Source: Candidatus Skiveiella danica
GTDB taxonomy: Bacteria; Pseudomonadota; Gammaproteobacteria; Burkholderiales; Burkholderiaceae_C
Reading direction: 5' to 3'
DNA: 64,000 nucleotides
NCBI GenBank assembly: GCA_016721925.1
Contig: JADKHE010000007.1
Location: forward strand, 108,754-172,753
This document shows, in pieces, positions 44,846 through 54,168 of this stretch. A program made the position numbers and the translations under genes. Positions within the stretch are counted from its first letter, which is position 1. The number at the start of each line of letters is the position of its first letter. The notes beneath the pieces were generated by a model that made no database searches, was not told where the DNA came from, and saw only the letters and a program-made list of their open reading frames with translations.

Positions 44846-46552
44846 ATGAGGCTGGTGCCCTGGGTCAAGGCCCGCGAGAAGTTGATTGCGCCGCTGTTGC
44901 TGGTGGCGGCCGCCGTGGCGTGGGTGGTGGCCGTGGTCTGGCATGTGCTGGCCGCGGGGCTGCCCCTGTGGTCCATGGAGGCGGCACGCTCGATCTATGA
45001 GTTCGGCTTTGGCGGCAAGACCGGCGAGCCGCCCGAGGCCGGCCTGCTGGCGCTGGCGGGCTACCTGGGCAAGGGGGGCGCGGCGCTGGCAGCCCTGTAC
45101 GCGTACTTCAAGGTGCTGGACCTGAGCGCCGACCGACTGTGGCTGCGATTCATCTACCGCAATCACGTGGTCATTGTCGGCCTGGGGGAGAAGGCGTCAC
45201 GGCTGGCCCTCAGCCTGCGCGAGGCCGGCCACCGCGTGGCGGTGATCGAGCTCAATGAGAACCATGGCGCTGTGCCCGCGCTGCGCGCCGCAGGGGTGGC
45301 TGTGCTGCCGGGCGACGGCCGGTCCGCCGACGTGCTGCACCAGGCGGGCCTGCAACGCGCCGATGCGCTGGTGTGCCTGACCGACAGTGATGCCGCCAAC
45401 CTGCGGGTTGCGCTGGCCGCGCGCCAGGCCAGCGAGCGCCGGCGCCGCCGCGCCCCGTTGCGCTGCTACGTGCATGTGGCCGACCGCAGCCTGCGCCAGA
45501 TCGCCAGCGAGGCGCCGCACTACCGGCAACAGGACCGCCATTTCGACGGGCGCGTGCTCGACGTGGTGGACGTGGCTGCGCGCGTGCTGCTGACCGAATG
45601 GGCGCCGGACCGCGTGGCGCCCCTGCATGAGGCGGGGGCCGAGCGCCTGCATGTGCTGGTGGTCGGCGCCGATGCCCTGGCGCGCGCGATCGTCGTCAAC
45701 CTGGCACTGCAGGCCCACTACGCCCAGCCGCAGCGCCCGGTAGTCACACTGCTGGATCCGCTGGCTTCGCAGGCGCTGGTGCAGCTGACGGCCGAGTACC
45801 CGGCCCTCTCGACGCTGCTGGAGGTGCGCGCGCAGGATGTTTCGCTGCCGCACCTGTCGCCCTCGCGCCTGACCGAGCGCACCGGACAGGCAAGCGACGG
45901 AGCCGCCAGCCTGCCGACCCTGGCTCTGGCCTTCGTCACGCTGGAGCGCGACATCGACGCGCTGGCCGCCGGCCTGCACCTTTCGCGCCTGACCCGCGGC
46001 TGGCCGCGCCGGCCCCAGGTGGTGGTGTGCATGCCGCCGCACTCGGAAGTGATGGGCGCCGTCGGTGTGGACAACACCGCCGAGGCCCTGGGTTTTGCCA
46101 CCTTCGACCGCTACAGCGTCTGCTCCGGGGCCTATCTGCTCGGAGACGCCATTGACCGCGATGCGCGCCAGCGCCACGAGGCCTACCTGGCGAAGATCGA
46201 GGCGGCGGGCCGGCCGCTGCGCAACAAGCCGACCCAGTTCCCCTGGGACGAGCTCGACGAGATGGTCAAGGCGTCGAACCGGCGCCAGGTGGAGCACGAG
46301 CCGGTCAAGCGACGGGCGCTCGAACAACTGGGCAACTCGGCACAGACCGTCGAACTACTGGCCCGGGCCGAGCACCGGCGCTGGATGGCCGACCTGCTGA
46401 TGGCCGGCTGGAGCTACAGCCCGCAATACGACTGGGCACGACGGCGCCACAACAACCTGGTGGCCTACGAGGAGCTGGACGAGGCCACGCGCGAGTTCGA
46501 CCGCGCAGTGATCCGCCAGATGCTGCCGGATGCCGGGCCGCCGGCGGCCTGA
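44846..46552 (+). CDS. Membrane protein with TrkA-N domains and a C-terminal RyR domain
   Basis: The 568-residue protein has two N-terminal hydrophobic segments (about residues 14-38 and 66-92), a TrkA-N/RCK Rossmann domain (HVVIVGLGEKASRLALSL, residues 107-124; LTDSDAANLRVAL), a second degenerate Rossmann domain beginning at LHVLVVGADALARAI (about 268-282), and a C-terminal RyR domain (about 500-562; LARAEHRRWMADLLMAGW, then a His-Asn-Asn-Leu-Val-Ala-Tyr turn, then FDRAVIRQML). RyR domains in bacteria occur in nucleotide-signalling and conflict proteins. It may be a nucleotide- or ion-gated membrane effector or sensor. It is divergent from the STING-like gene, which suggests a shared role. 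Confidence 0.8.
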   Translation: MRLVPWVKAREKLIAPLLLVAAAVAWVVAVVWHVLAAGLPLWSMEAARSIYEFGFGGKTGEPPEAGLLALAGYLGKGGAALAALYAYFKVLDLSADRLWLRFIYRNHVVIVGLGEKASRLALSLREAGHRVAVIELNENHGAVPALRAAGVAVLPGDGRSADVLHQAGLQRADALVCLTDSDAANLRVALAARQASERRRRRAPLRCYVHVADRSLRQIASEAPHYRQQDRHFDGRVLDVVDVAARVLLTEWAPDRVAPLHEAGAERLHVLVVGADALARAIVVNLALQAHYAQPQRPVVTLLDPLASQALVQLTAEYPALSTLLEVRAQDVSLPHLSPSRLTERTGQASDGAASLPTLALAFVTLERDIDALAAGLHLSRLTRGWPRRPQVVVCMPPHSEVMGAVGVDNTAEALGFATFDRYSVCSGAYLLGDAIDRDARQRHEAYLAKIEAAGRPLRNKPTQFPWDELDEMVKASNRRQVEHEPVKRRALEQLGNSAQTVELLARAEHRRWMADLLMAGWSYSPQYDWARRRHNNLVAYEELDEATREFDRAVIRQMLPDAGPPAA

Positions 46553-46557
46553 GGGGC

Positions 46558-48867
46558 TCAGCGAACCTTGAGCGCGCCGAGCACCCGCTCCGCCGTCGCG
46601 GGCGCGTCCATCCGGGCGGTGCCGTCCCCGCGCGCCGCGGCCACGGCGTCGCGAATCGCCTCCCAGACGCTGATGGCGAGCATGAACGGCGGCTCCCCGA
46701 CGGCCTTGCTGCCGAAGACGTTGTCCTCGCGGTTCGGCTCCGGCCACAGGTCGACCGTGAAGCGCGGCGGCACATCGCCCGCCGTGGGGATCTTGTAGGT
46801 GCTGGGCGCATGGGTGGCCAGCCGTCCTTTGCCGTCCCAGACGAGTTCCTCGGTGGTGAGCCAGCCCATGCCCTGGATGAAGGCCCCTTCGATCTGGCCG
46901 ATGTCCAGGGCCGGGTTCAGGCTGGTGCCCACGTCGTGCAGGATGTCCGCCGCCAGCACGCGGCTCTCGCCGGTCAGCGTGTCGATCACCACCTCGGTGC
47001 ACGCCGCTCCATAGGCGAAATAGTAGAACGGCCGCCCGGTCAGCGTGGTTTTGTCGTAGTGGATCTTGGGGGTGCGGTAGAAGCCGTCGCTCCAGAGCTG
47101 GATGCGGTTGGCGTAGGCCGCCTGCACGACTTCCGCGAATGGGCGCGAGGCCTTGGGCGAGATCACCTGCCCGCCGGCAAAACGGATCGCGCCGGCGCCG
47201 CAACCGTCCAGGCCTGCCGCGAAGGCGGCCAGGTTGTCGCGCACATTGCGCGCGGCGAACTGGGCGGCGCGGCCGTTGAGGTCGGTGCCGCTGGAGGCGG
47301 CCGTCGCGCTGGCGTTGGGCACGCGCGCGGTGTCGCTGGCCGTGACCAGCACGCGCTCGAATGGCACGCCGAGCTCGTCGGCCACGATCTGCGCCACCTT
47401 GGTGTGCAGGCCCTGGCCCATTTCGGTGCCGCCGTGGTTCACCATCACGCTGCCGTCGGTGTAGACATGCACCAGCGCGCCGGCCTGGTTGAACAGCGTG
47501 GCCGTGAAGCTGATGCCGAACTTCACCGGTGTGATCGCCAGGCCGCGCTTGAGCACCGGGCTTTGCGCGTTCCACGCCGCGATCTGGCGGCGCCGCTCGC
47601 GATAGGACGAGGTCTGTTCGAGCCGCTCCAGCAACGGCTGCAGGATGTTGTCCTCCACCGGCATCTGGTAGTGCGTCACGTTGCGATCGGTGACGCCGTA
47701 CAGGTTGCGCCGGCGCACATCCAGCGCGTCCAGCCCGAGGTGGCGCGCGATGTCGCCCAGCAGGGTCTCGATGACGATCACGCCCTGCGGTCCGCCAAAG
47801 CCGCGGAACGCGGTGTGGCTCTGGGTGTGGGTCTTGCAGCGGTACGAGGTGATGTCCACGTCGCTGAGGAAGCTTGCGTTGTCGGCATGGAAGACCGCGC
47901 GGTCGGCCACCGGGCCGGAGAGGTCGGCGCTGAAGCCGCAGTTGGCCAGCATGGTGAGCTGCAGGCCGGTGATCAGGCCGGTGTCGTCGAAGCCGACGGT
48001 GTAGTCGTAGGCAAACGGGTGGCGCTTGCCGGTGATCATGAAGTCGTCGTCGCGGTCCAGGCGCAGCTTGACCGGGCACTTGAACTTGTTCGCGGCAATG
48101 GCGGCCCACACGGCCAGGTGGCCGGACTGGGTTTCCTTGCCGCCGAAGCCGCCGCCCATGCGCCGGCATTCCACGCGCACGCGGTGGTTGTCCACGCCCA
48201 GCGCATGCGCCACCCAGTGCTGGGCCTCGCCCGGGTGCTGGGTGCTGGAATACACCAGCCACTGGTTCTGCTCCTGCGGCAGCACATAGGCGATCTGGCC
48301 TTCCAGGTAGAAGTGCTCCTGCCCGCCGACCTCGAACTGGCCGCTGAGCCGGTGCGTGGCACGCGCCAGCCCGGCCTGCGCGTCGCCGCGCTGCACGCGC
48401 ACCGGCGGCAGCACGAAGCTCTGCGCGGCCAGCGCCTCGCGCACGTCCAGCACGGCCGGCAGGGCCTCGATGTCCAGCGCCACCGCGCGGGCCGCCTTGC
48501 GCGCCTGCATCACGGTGTCGGCCACCACCAGGCCGATGACGCGGCCGACGTGTTCCACCGTGTCGATGGCAAAGATGGGCTCGTCGTGGGCAAACGCGGC
48601 CAGGACCGGGTCGCCGGGGATGTCCTGCGCCAGCACCACGCCGCGCACGCCGGGTAGCGCCAGCGCGGCCGTCGCATCCACGCCCTTGAGGCGTCCGTGT
48701 GCGACGGGCGAGAGGATGGGGGCCGCGTGCAGCGTGCCGCGCACCTCGGCGATGTCGTCCACGTAGGTGGCGGCGCCGGCCACCTGCGCGGCGGCGCTCT
48801 CGTGCGGCTGCGAGCTGCCGCAGGCCGGTGCCGAGCTTGCGGCCTTGATGGTGTGCGGTGCGCTCAT
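46558..48867 (-). CDS. xdhB: Xanthine dehydrogenase molybdopterin-binding subunit, second copy
   Basis: This 769-residue catalytic subunit is clearly related to the copy at 1145-3523 but diverged. Motifs: RMGGGFGGKETQSG, AFRGFGGPQG, NHGGTEMGQGLHTK, and SKAVGEPPFMLAIS with the catalytic Glu near the C-terminus. It overlaps the preceding xdhA by 4 bp (ATGA). It should oxidise hypoxanthine/xanthine or a related purine. No XdhC is adjacent, so the XdhC from 4195 may serve it. Confidence 0.95.
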   Translation of the reverse strand: MSAPHTIKAASSAPACGSSQPHESAAAQVAGAATYVDDIAEVRGTLHAAPILSPVAHGRLKGVDATAALALPGVRGVVLAQDIPGDPVLAAFAHDEPIFAIDTVEHVGRVIGLVVADTVMQARKAARAVALDIEALPAVLDVREALAAQSFVLPPVRVQRGDAQAGLARATHRLSGQFEVGGQEHFYLEGQIAYVLPQEQNQWLVYSSTQHPGEAQHWVAHALGVDNHRVRVECRRMGGGFGGKETQSGHLAVWAAIAANKFKCPVKLRLDRDDDFMITGKRHPFAYDYTVGFDDTGLITGLQLTMLANCGFSADLSGPVADRAVFHADNASFLSDVDITSYRCKTHTQSHTAFRGFGGPQGVIVIETLLGDIARHLGLDALDVRRRNLYGVTDRNVTHYQMPVEDNILQPLLERLEQTSSYRERRRQIAAWNAQSPVLKRGLAITPVKFGISFTATLFNQAGALVHVYTDGSVMVNHGGTEMGQGLHTKVAQIVADELGVPFERVLVTASDTARVPNASATAASSGTDLNGRAAQFAARNVRDNLAAFAAGLDGCGAGAIRFAGGQVISPKASRPFAEVVQAAYANRIQLWSDGFYRTPKIHYDKTTLTGRPFYYFAYGAACTEVVIDTLTGESRVLAADILHDVGTSLNPALDIGQIEGAFIQGMGWLTTEELVWDGKGRLATHAPSTYKIPTAGDVPPRFTVDLWPEPNREDNVFGSKAVGEPPFMLAISVWEAIRDAVAAARGDGTARMDAPATAERVLGALKVR

Positions 48868-50393
48868 GCCAGATCCTCCAGCACCAGGGATTCGATCGAG
48901 GTGTTGGTCTGGCCCTGAGTCTCCAGGCCAAAGCGTCGCACCAGGTTGCCCAGCAACTCGCGTCGGTAGGCCGCCGAGGCGCGCATGTCCGAGATGGGCT
49001 GAAACTCGGCCTGCAGCACCCGGGCCGCGGCTTCGAAGCCGGCGCTGTCGGGGGCCCTGCCGAGCAGGCAGGCCTCGGTCTGGCGCGCCCGCGCCGGGGT
49101 GGCCGCGACCCCGCCGGCGCCGATCGACACGCGCCGGATGCGCCCGTCTTCCCGGTGCAGGCAGATGGCCAGGCAGACCGCCGAGATGTCGTCTTCAAAG
49201 CGTTTGGAGATCTTGTAGACCCGCAGGAACTCTGCCGGCTCGGGCAGCGGCACCTTGATCCAGGCCAGCACCTCGTCCGCCGCCATCACGTTCTGGCGGT
49301 AGCCGGTGTAAAGCGCATCCAGTGGCAGCTCGCGCGAGCGCGTCTTGCCCTGGCGCTGGCTCATCAGCACCACGTTGGCGCCCAGGGCGATCAGCAAGGG
49401 CATCGAGTCGCCGATGGGCGAGCCGTTGGCCACGTTGCCGCCCAGCGTGCCCGAGTTGCGCACCGGAAGGCCGGCAAAACGATGGGCAAAGCTCTGCAGT
49501 TGGGGGCGGTCCGCCACCAGCGCGTCGAAAGCGTCCGCCAGCGTGACGGCGGCGCCGATGGCGATGTGGTGCGGATAGCGCTCGACCCGGCGCAGCTCGG
49601 CGACACGAGTGACGTCGAGCACCTTCGCGAAATCGCGGTGCTGCTTGGTGACCCACAGTCCCACATCGGTGCATCCGGCCACGATCTGCGCTTCGGGGTG
49701 CTGACGGCGCAGCGCCAGCAGCTGGGGCAGGTCGTTTGGGGTCATGTAGATCGAATCTGGATCGAAATCGGCACTTCCCCAGCGTGGAATGGTCTTTATA
49801 TGCTCCAGTTTTGTGAGCAACTCAGCTTCGTTGACGCGCTGGACCGGGAACCGGTCCATGGACACCGCGGCGTCAACGATGGGCCGGTAGCCGGTGCAGC
49901 GGCACAGGTTGCCGGACAGGGCGGACGCCGCGTCGTCGCGGGTGACGGGCGCGCCGGGTGCCTTGGTCTGATAGAGCCCGAACAGGCTCATGGCAAAGCC
50001 CGGCGTGCAGAAGCCGCACTGGGAGCCGTGGCACTGCACCAGCGCCTCCTGCACCGGGTGCAAACCTGCTGCGCCGTCCGCTCGCGACGGTTTGGGGGCG
50101 CTGGGTCCGATCAGCGGGTCGCTGGCCAGGTCCTCGGCCGTCCAGAGCGCCAGCCCGTCGATGGAATGGGCCAGGCGGATGCAGGCGTTGATGGCGCGGT
50201 ACTCGATGCGGCCCTCCACCGCCTCGCCTAGCACCACGGTGCAGGCGCCGCAGTCGCCTTCGCCACAGCCCTCCTTGGCCCCGGTGCTGCCGAGGTCCTC
50301 GCGCAGGACTTCCAGCAAGGTGCGGGTGGGTGGTACATTGACCAGCGTCACGACCTGGCCGCGGCGGATGAACCGGATGGTTGGGTTTGTCAT
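48864..50393 (-). CDS. xdhA: Xanthine dehydrogenase small subunit, second copy
   Basis: The 509-residue protein starts at ATG 50393. It holds both [2Fe-2S] clusters (GCGEGDCGACTVVLG around residues 42-56; SQCGFCTPGF; CRCTGY), the FAD-binding domain (GTLGGNVANGSPIGDSMP) and a C-terminal flavoprotein domain. The linker between the iron-sulfur and FAD parts, residues about 191-211 (LLTKLEHIKTIPRWGSADF), is encoded by dispersed repeat copy e. It is divergent from a LysR gene and forms an operon with xdhB. Confidence 0.95.
   Translation of the reverse strand: MTNPTIRFIRRGQVVTLVNVPPTRTLLEVLREDLGSTGAKEGCGEGDCGACTVVLGEAVEGRIEYRAINACIRLAHSIDGLALWTAEDLASDPLIGPSAPKPSRADGAAGLHPVQEALVQCHGSQCGFCTPGFAMSLFGLYQTKAPGAPVTRDDAASALSGNLCRCTGYRPIVDAAVSMDRFPVQRVNEAELLTKLEHIKTIPRWGSADFDPDSIYMTPNDLPQLLALRRQHPEAQIVAGCTDVGLWVTKQHRDFAKVLDVTRVAELRRVERYPHHIAIGAAVTLADAFDALVADRPQLQSFAHRFAGLPVRNSGTLGGNVANGSPIGDSMPLLIALGANVVLMSQRQGKTRSRELPLDALYTGYRQNVMAADEVLAWIKVPLPEPAEFLRVYKISKRFEDDISAVCLAICLHREDGRIRRVSIGAGGVAATPARARQTEACLLGRAPDSAGFEAAARVLQAEFQPISDMRASAAYRRELLGNLVRRFGLETQGQTNTSIESLVLEDLA
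49761..49823 (-). repeat. Dispersed repeat, copy e (inside second xdhA)
   Basis: The minus strand reads GAGCATATAAAGACCATTCC, then ACGCTGGGGAAGTGCCGATT, in the family core. It is translated as KTIPRWGSADF in the linker of XdhA without breaking the frame. Confidence 0.9.
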
Positions 50394-50478
50394 GTCTTTG
50401 TTCCTTGTGCGCGAGGGTAGAGCGATCCCCGCCCCCGCGCCATAAGCTCCCGCATATGAGTTGAATGCACGCACCGGT

Positions 50479-51423
50479 ATGAGAGACCAGACCCTTTTCG
50501 ACAAGATAGACCTCCATCTCATAAGGGTCCTGCATACCGTGTTGACCGAACGCAGCGTGTCGAAAGCCGCCATCCGCCTGGGCATGTACCAGCCGGCGGT
50601 GAGCGCGTCGCTGAAAAAGCTGCGCGAGCTCGCCGGGGATCCGCTTCTGGTGCGCTCAGGCGCCGGCATGGTGCCCACCGACGCCGGCTTGCGCATGCTC
50701 GCCCCCAGCGCAAGCATTCTTCGTGCCGCGGAGTCGATGTTTTCCGACGCGCGCGGGTTCGAGCCCAGCAGCGCGCGGCAGACTTTTCGCATCGCCGCCA
50801 GTGATTTCCTCGACCCGCTGTTCCTTCCGCAACTCGTGGCGCAGATCAAGCAGCAGGCGCCGCACTGCGTCATCGAGATCCTGCCGCTGTCGGCCGAGAG
50901 CGACTACCGCGCGCGGCTGGCCCAGGGCGACATGGATGTGGTCATTGGCAACTGGCTCAAGCCGCCGGACGACCTGCACCTGGGCCGGCTGTTCGGCGAC
51001 GAGGTGGTCTGCCTGGTGGCACGCGACCACCCGGCCGTGCGCCGCAGCAGCCAGGGCGGCTGGGATGCGGCCAGCTGGCTGGCGGCCGAGCACATCGCGC
51101 CCACGCCCACGCACCCGGGCGCGCGCGGCGTGATCGACGAGCACCTCGACTCGCTGGGCCTGCAGCGCAACATCACGGCGCGCTGCCCGCATTTCGGGCT
51201 GATTCCGAGCATGGTGGCATCAACCTTGCTCGTGCTGACCACGGGCCGCCAGTACTGCGAGCGCTATGTGGAGAAGCTGCCGGTGAAAATCCTGCCTTGC
51301 CCGGTGCCGTTTCCGCGCCTGCTGTACTACCAGCTCTGGCACGAACGCACCCACACCTCGAGCGCCGGGCGCTGGTTGCGCGAACGGGTGAAGTCCGTGG
51401 CGGCATCGCTTCAAAAAGAGTAG
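50479..51423 (+). CDS. LysR family regulator, divergent from second xdhA
   Basis: The 314-residue protein has a winged helix (LIRVLHTVLTERSVSKAAIRLGMYQPAVSASLKKLRELAG) and a LysR effector domain. ATG 50479 is chosen over an in-frame TTG at 50461. The 85-bp divergent gap to xdhA and its place between xdhBA and the BMP transporter operon suggest it senses a purine or its breakdown product. The stop codon lies inside dispersed repeat copy f. Confidence 0.9.
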   Translation: MRDQTLFDKIDLHLIRVLHTVLTERSVSKAAIRLGMYQPAVSASLKKLRELAGDPLLVRSGAGMVPTDAGLRMLAPSASILRAAESMFSDARGFEPSSARQTFRIAASDFLDPLFLPQLVAQIKQQAPHCVIEILPLSAESDYRARLAQGDMDVVIGNWLKPPDDLHLGRLFGDEVVCLVARDHPAVRRSSQGGWDAASWLAAEHIAPTPTHPGARGVIDEHLDSLGLQRNITARCPHFGLIPSMVASTLLVLTTGRQYCERYVEKLPVKILPCPVPFPRLLYYQLWHERTHTSSAGRWLRERVKSVAASLQKE

Positions 51424-51465
51424 CAAACAATGACCGATCGACGATGGGAATGGCCTGAAAAAGGT
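51418..51465 (+). repeat. Dispersed repeat, copy f (LysR stop/intergenic)
   Basis: GAGTAGCAAACAATGACC, then GATCGACGATGGGAATGGCC matches the core with a few changes. Its TAG provides the stop codon of the LysR gene; the remainder is upstream of the ABC transporter operon. Confidence 0.75.
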
Positions 51466-51554
51466 CGAAAGACAAGAAGAAGATCCTTTCTGGTGGGCGG
51501 GCGGGCTGTTTCCAGGGCGAACTGCACCGCAGCGCGCTGCACGGAGGTTTCACG

Positions 51555-53117
51555 ATGAGCCTGCCCCGCCTGCAACTGGCGCACATCACCAAGCGCTACC
51601 CGGCCGTGGTGGCCAACAGCGACGTCTCGCTGACGGTGCTGCCGGGTGAGACCCATGCCGTGCTGGGCGAAAACGGCGCGGGCAAGTCCACGCTGATGAA
51701 GATCATCTACGGCTCGGTCAAGCCGGACGAGGGCACCGTCTCCTTCAACGGCCAGCCGGTGCAGATCCGCAACCCGCAGGAGGCGCGCGCGCTGGGCATC
51801 AGCATGGTGTTCCAGCATTTCAGCCTGTTCGACACCCTGACCGTGGCCGAGAACGTGTGGCTCGGGCTCGACAAGAGCCTCAGCCTGGCCGAGGTCACCC
51901 GCCGAATCACCGACAAGGCGCGCGAATACGGCCTGGACATCGACCCCGGCCGCCCGGTGCACACCCTGGGCGTGGGCGAGATGCAGCGGGTGGAGATCAT
52001 CCGCGCGCTGCTGAGCAACCCGCAGCTGCTGATCCTGGACGAACCCACCTCGGTGCTGACGCCACAGGCGGTGGAAAAGCTGTTCGTGGTGCTGAAGAAG
52101 CTGGCGTCCGAGGGCTGCAGCATCCTGTACATCAGCCACAAGCTGCACGAGATCCGTGAACTCTGCACCGCCTGCACCGTGCTGCGCGGCGGCAAGGTCA
52201 CCGGCACCTGCGACCCGCGCCAGGAGTCCAACGCGTCCTTGAGCCGGCTGATGATCGGCGCCGAGCCGCCCGCCCTGCAGTACCGCGCGGTACAGACCGG
52301 CGCCACGGTGCTGGACGTGAAGATGCTCGATCTGGTGCGCGAATCCCCGTTCGGGGTGGACCAGCACGATGTCTCGATGCAGGTGCGCGCGGGCGAGGTG
52401 GTGGGCATTGCCGGGGTCTCCGGCAACGGCCAGCGCGAGCTGCTGTTCGCGCTCTCGGGCGAAGACACGCGCGCCCAGCCCGGCATGATCGAGGTCGCCG
52501 GCAAGGCGGTCGGCCGCTGCGGCCCCGTCGAGCGACGGGCCTTGGGCCTGCATTTCGTGCCGGAGGAGCGTCTGGGCCGTGGCGCGGTGCCGATGCTGGG
52601 GCTGGCCCACAACCTCATGCTGACCCGTAACGAGGCCTTCGGCGCCGGCGGCTGGATCCGCCTCGGCGTGCTGGAGCGACAGGCGACCGCCATCATCCAG
52701 CGCTTCGGCGTCAAGACCGGCGGGCCGCATGCGGCGGCCAAGTCGCTCTCAGGGGGCAACCTGCAGAAATTCATTGTCGGGCGCGAGATCGACGCCAACC
52801 CCAAGCTGCTCATCGTCTCGCAGCCCACCTGGGGCGTGGACGTGGGCGCGGCGGCGCAGATTCGCGGCGAGATCCTGGCGCTGCGCGACGCCGGCTGCGC
52901 GGTGCTGGTGGTCAGCGAGGAGCTGGACGAACTGTTCGAGATCTGCGACCGCCTGCACGTGATGGCCAAGGGCCATCTGTCGCCCTCGGTCGACCGCGTC
53001 GACGCCACCGTCGCCCAGATGGGCGAGTGGATGAGCGGGCTGTGGCACGACGACGTCCAGGCGCGGCTGGCCGACATGGCTGAAACCACCGGGGAGGCCG
53101 CCGATGTTCAAGCTTGA
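51555..53117 (+). CDS. Nucleoside/purine ABC transporter ATP-binding protein (BMP type)
   Basis: The 520-residue protein carries two ABC cassettes as in YufO/NupA and RbsA-type ATPases. The first has Walker A GENGAGKST, Q-loop VFQHFSLFDTLT, signature GVGEMQRVEI and Walker B LLILDEPTSVLT; the second has a degenerate loop GVSGNGQREL and signature LSGGNLQK. It starts at ATG 51555 after GGAGG. It is the first gene of a four-gene operon with two permeases and a BMP lipoprotein and overlaps the next gene by 14 bp. Confidence 0.94.
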   Translation: MSLPRLQLAHITKRYPAVVANSDVSLTVLPGETHAVLGENGAGKSTLMKIIYGSVKPDEGTVSFNGQPVQIRNPQEARALGISMVFQHFSLFDTLTVAENVWLGLDKSLSLAEVTRRITDKAREYGLDIDPGRPVHTLGVGEMQRVEIIRALLSNPQLLILDEPTSVLTPQAVEKLFVVLKKLASEGCSILYISHKLHEIRELCTACTVLRGGKVTGTCDPRQESNASLSRLMIGAEPPALQYRAVQTGATVLDVKMLDLVRESPFGVDQHDVSMQVRAGEVVGIAGVSGNGQRELLFALSGEDTRAQPGMIEVAGKAVGRCGPVERRALGLHFVPEERLGRGAVPMLGLAHNLMLTRNEAFGAGGWIRLGVLERQATAIIQRFGVKTGGPHAAAKSLSGGNLQKFIVGREIDANPKLLIVSQPTWGVDVGAAAQIRGEILALRDAGCAVLVVSEELDELFEICDRLHVMAKGHLSPSVDRVDATVAQMGEWMSGLWHDDVQARLADMAETTGEAADVQA

Positions 53118-54168
53118 ACCCCGGCCCCAGGCCTCGAAGTTCTGGAGCTACGGCTCGCCGCTGCTGGCGCTGGTCATCACCGTGCTGATCGGCGTGGCCC
53201 TGTTCATCGCGCTCGGCAAGGACCCGGTCAAGGGCCTGCAGGTCTTTTTCTGGGAGCCGGTCAAGACGCCGTATGCGCTGGGCGAACTGATGGTCAAGGC
53301 CACGCCGCTGCTGGTGATCGCGCTGGGGCTGGCGGTGTGCTTCCGCTCCAATGTCTGGAACATCGGCGCCGAGGGGCAGTTCGTGATCGGCGCGATTGCC
53401 GCGGGCGGCGTCGCGCTGCTGGCCGACAAGGAAACTGGCCGCTGGATCGTGCTGGCCATCCTGCTGGCCGGGGTGGCGGGTGGCATGGCCTGGGCGGGCA
53501 TCACGGCGCTGCTGCGCGACCGCTTCAACGCCAGCGAAATCCTGGTCAGCCTGATGCTGGTCTACGTGGCCGACATGGTGCTGAGCTACCTGGTCTATGG
53601 CCCGTGGAAGGACCCGGGCGGCTACAACTTCCCGCAGACCCGCACCTTCGACGCGGTGACGCAGATCCCGCGCCTGATGAGCGGTTCGCGCGTCAGCGCC
53701 GGCCTGCTGCTGGCCCTGGCCGGTGCGGCGTTGTTGTGGGTGTTCCTGTTCCGCACCCGCGCCGGTTTTGCCCAGCAGGTCGGCGGCCTGGCGCCGGCGG
53801 CCGCGCGCTACGCCGGCTTCTCGTCGCGCAAGGCGCTGTGGGTGGCCCTGCTGACCTCGGGCGGCGCGGCCGGCCTGGCCGGTGCGCTGGAAGTGGCGGG
53901 GCCGATCGGCCAGCTCACCCCCTATGTGCCGGCGGGCTATGGTTTTGCCGCCATCATCGTGGCTTTTGTCGGCCGGCTGCACCCGGTCGGCATGGTGTTT
54001 TCGGCGGTGCTGATGAGCATGTTCTATATCGGCGGGGAGCTGGCGCAGTCGCGCCTGGGGCTGCCCAAGTCCATCACCGGGGTGTTCCAGGGGTTGCTGC
54101 TGTTCACCTTGCTGGCCTGTGACACGCTGATTGCCTACCGGCTCAAATTCACCGGGAGGGCCGCGTGA
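53104..54168 (+). CDS. BMP-type ABC transporter permease 1
   Basis: The 354-residue integral membrane protein matches the YufP/NupB family of BPD_transp_2 permeases: VKATPLLVIALGLAVCFRSNVWNIGAEGQFVIG is the family signature region, followed by GYGFAAIIVAFVGRLHPVGM. It pairs with the next permease. It overlaps the upstream ATPase gene by 14 bp and the downstream gene by 1-4 bp. Confidence 0.94.
   Translation: MFKLEPRPQASKFWSYGSPLLALVITVLIGVALFIALGKDPVKGLQVFFWEPVKTPYALGELMVKATPLLVIALGLAVCFRSNVWNIGAEGQFVIGAIAAGGVALLADKETGRWIVLAILLAGVAGGMAWAGITALLRDRFNASEILVSLMLVYVADMVLSYLVYGPWKDPGGYNFPQTRTFDAVTQIPRLMSGSRVSAGLLLALAGAALLWVFLFRTRAGFAQQVGGLAPAAARYAGFSSRKALWVALLTSGGAAGLAGALEVAGPIGQLTPYVPAGYGFAAIIVAFVGRLHPVGMVFSAVLMSMFYIGGELAQSRLGLPKSITGVFQGLLLFTLLACDTLIAYRLKFTGRAA

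Noticed and set aside
40695..48863. CD-NTase gene to complete a CBASS operon around the STING-like protein
   Set aside because: All neighbours are assigned to other families, and no nucleotidyltransferase GS-x(n)-D-x-D pattern was seen in genes on either side.
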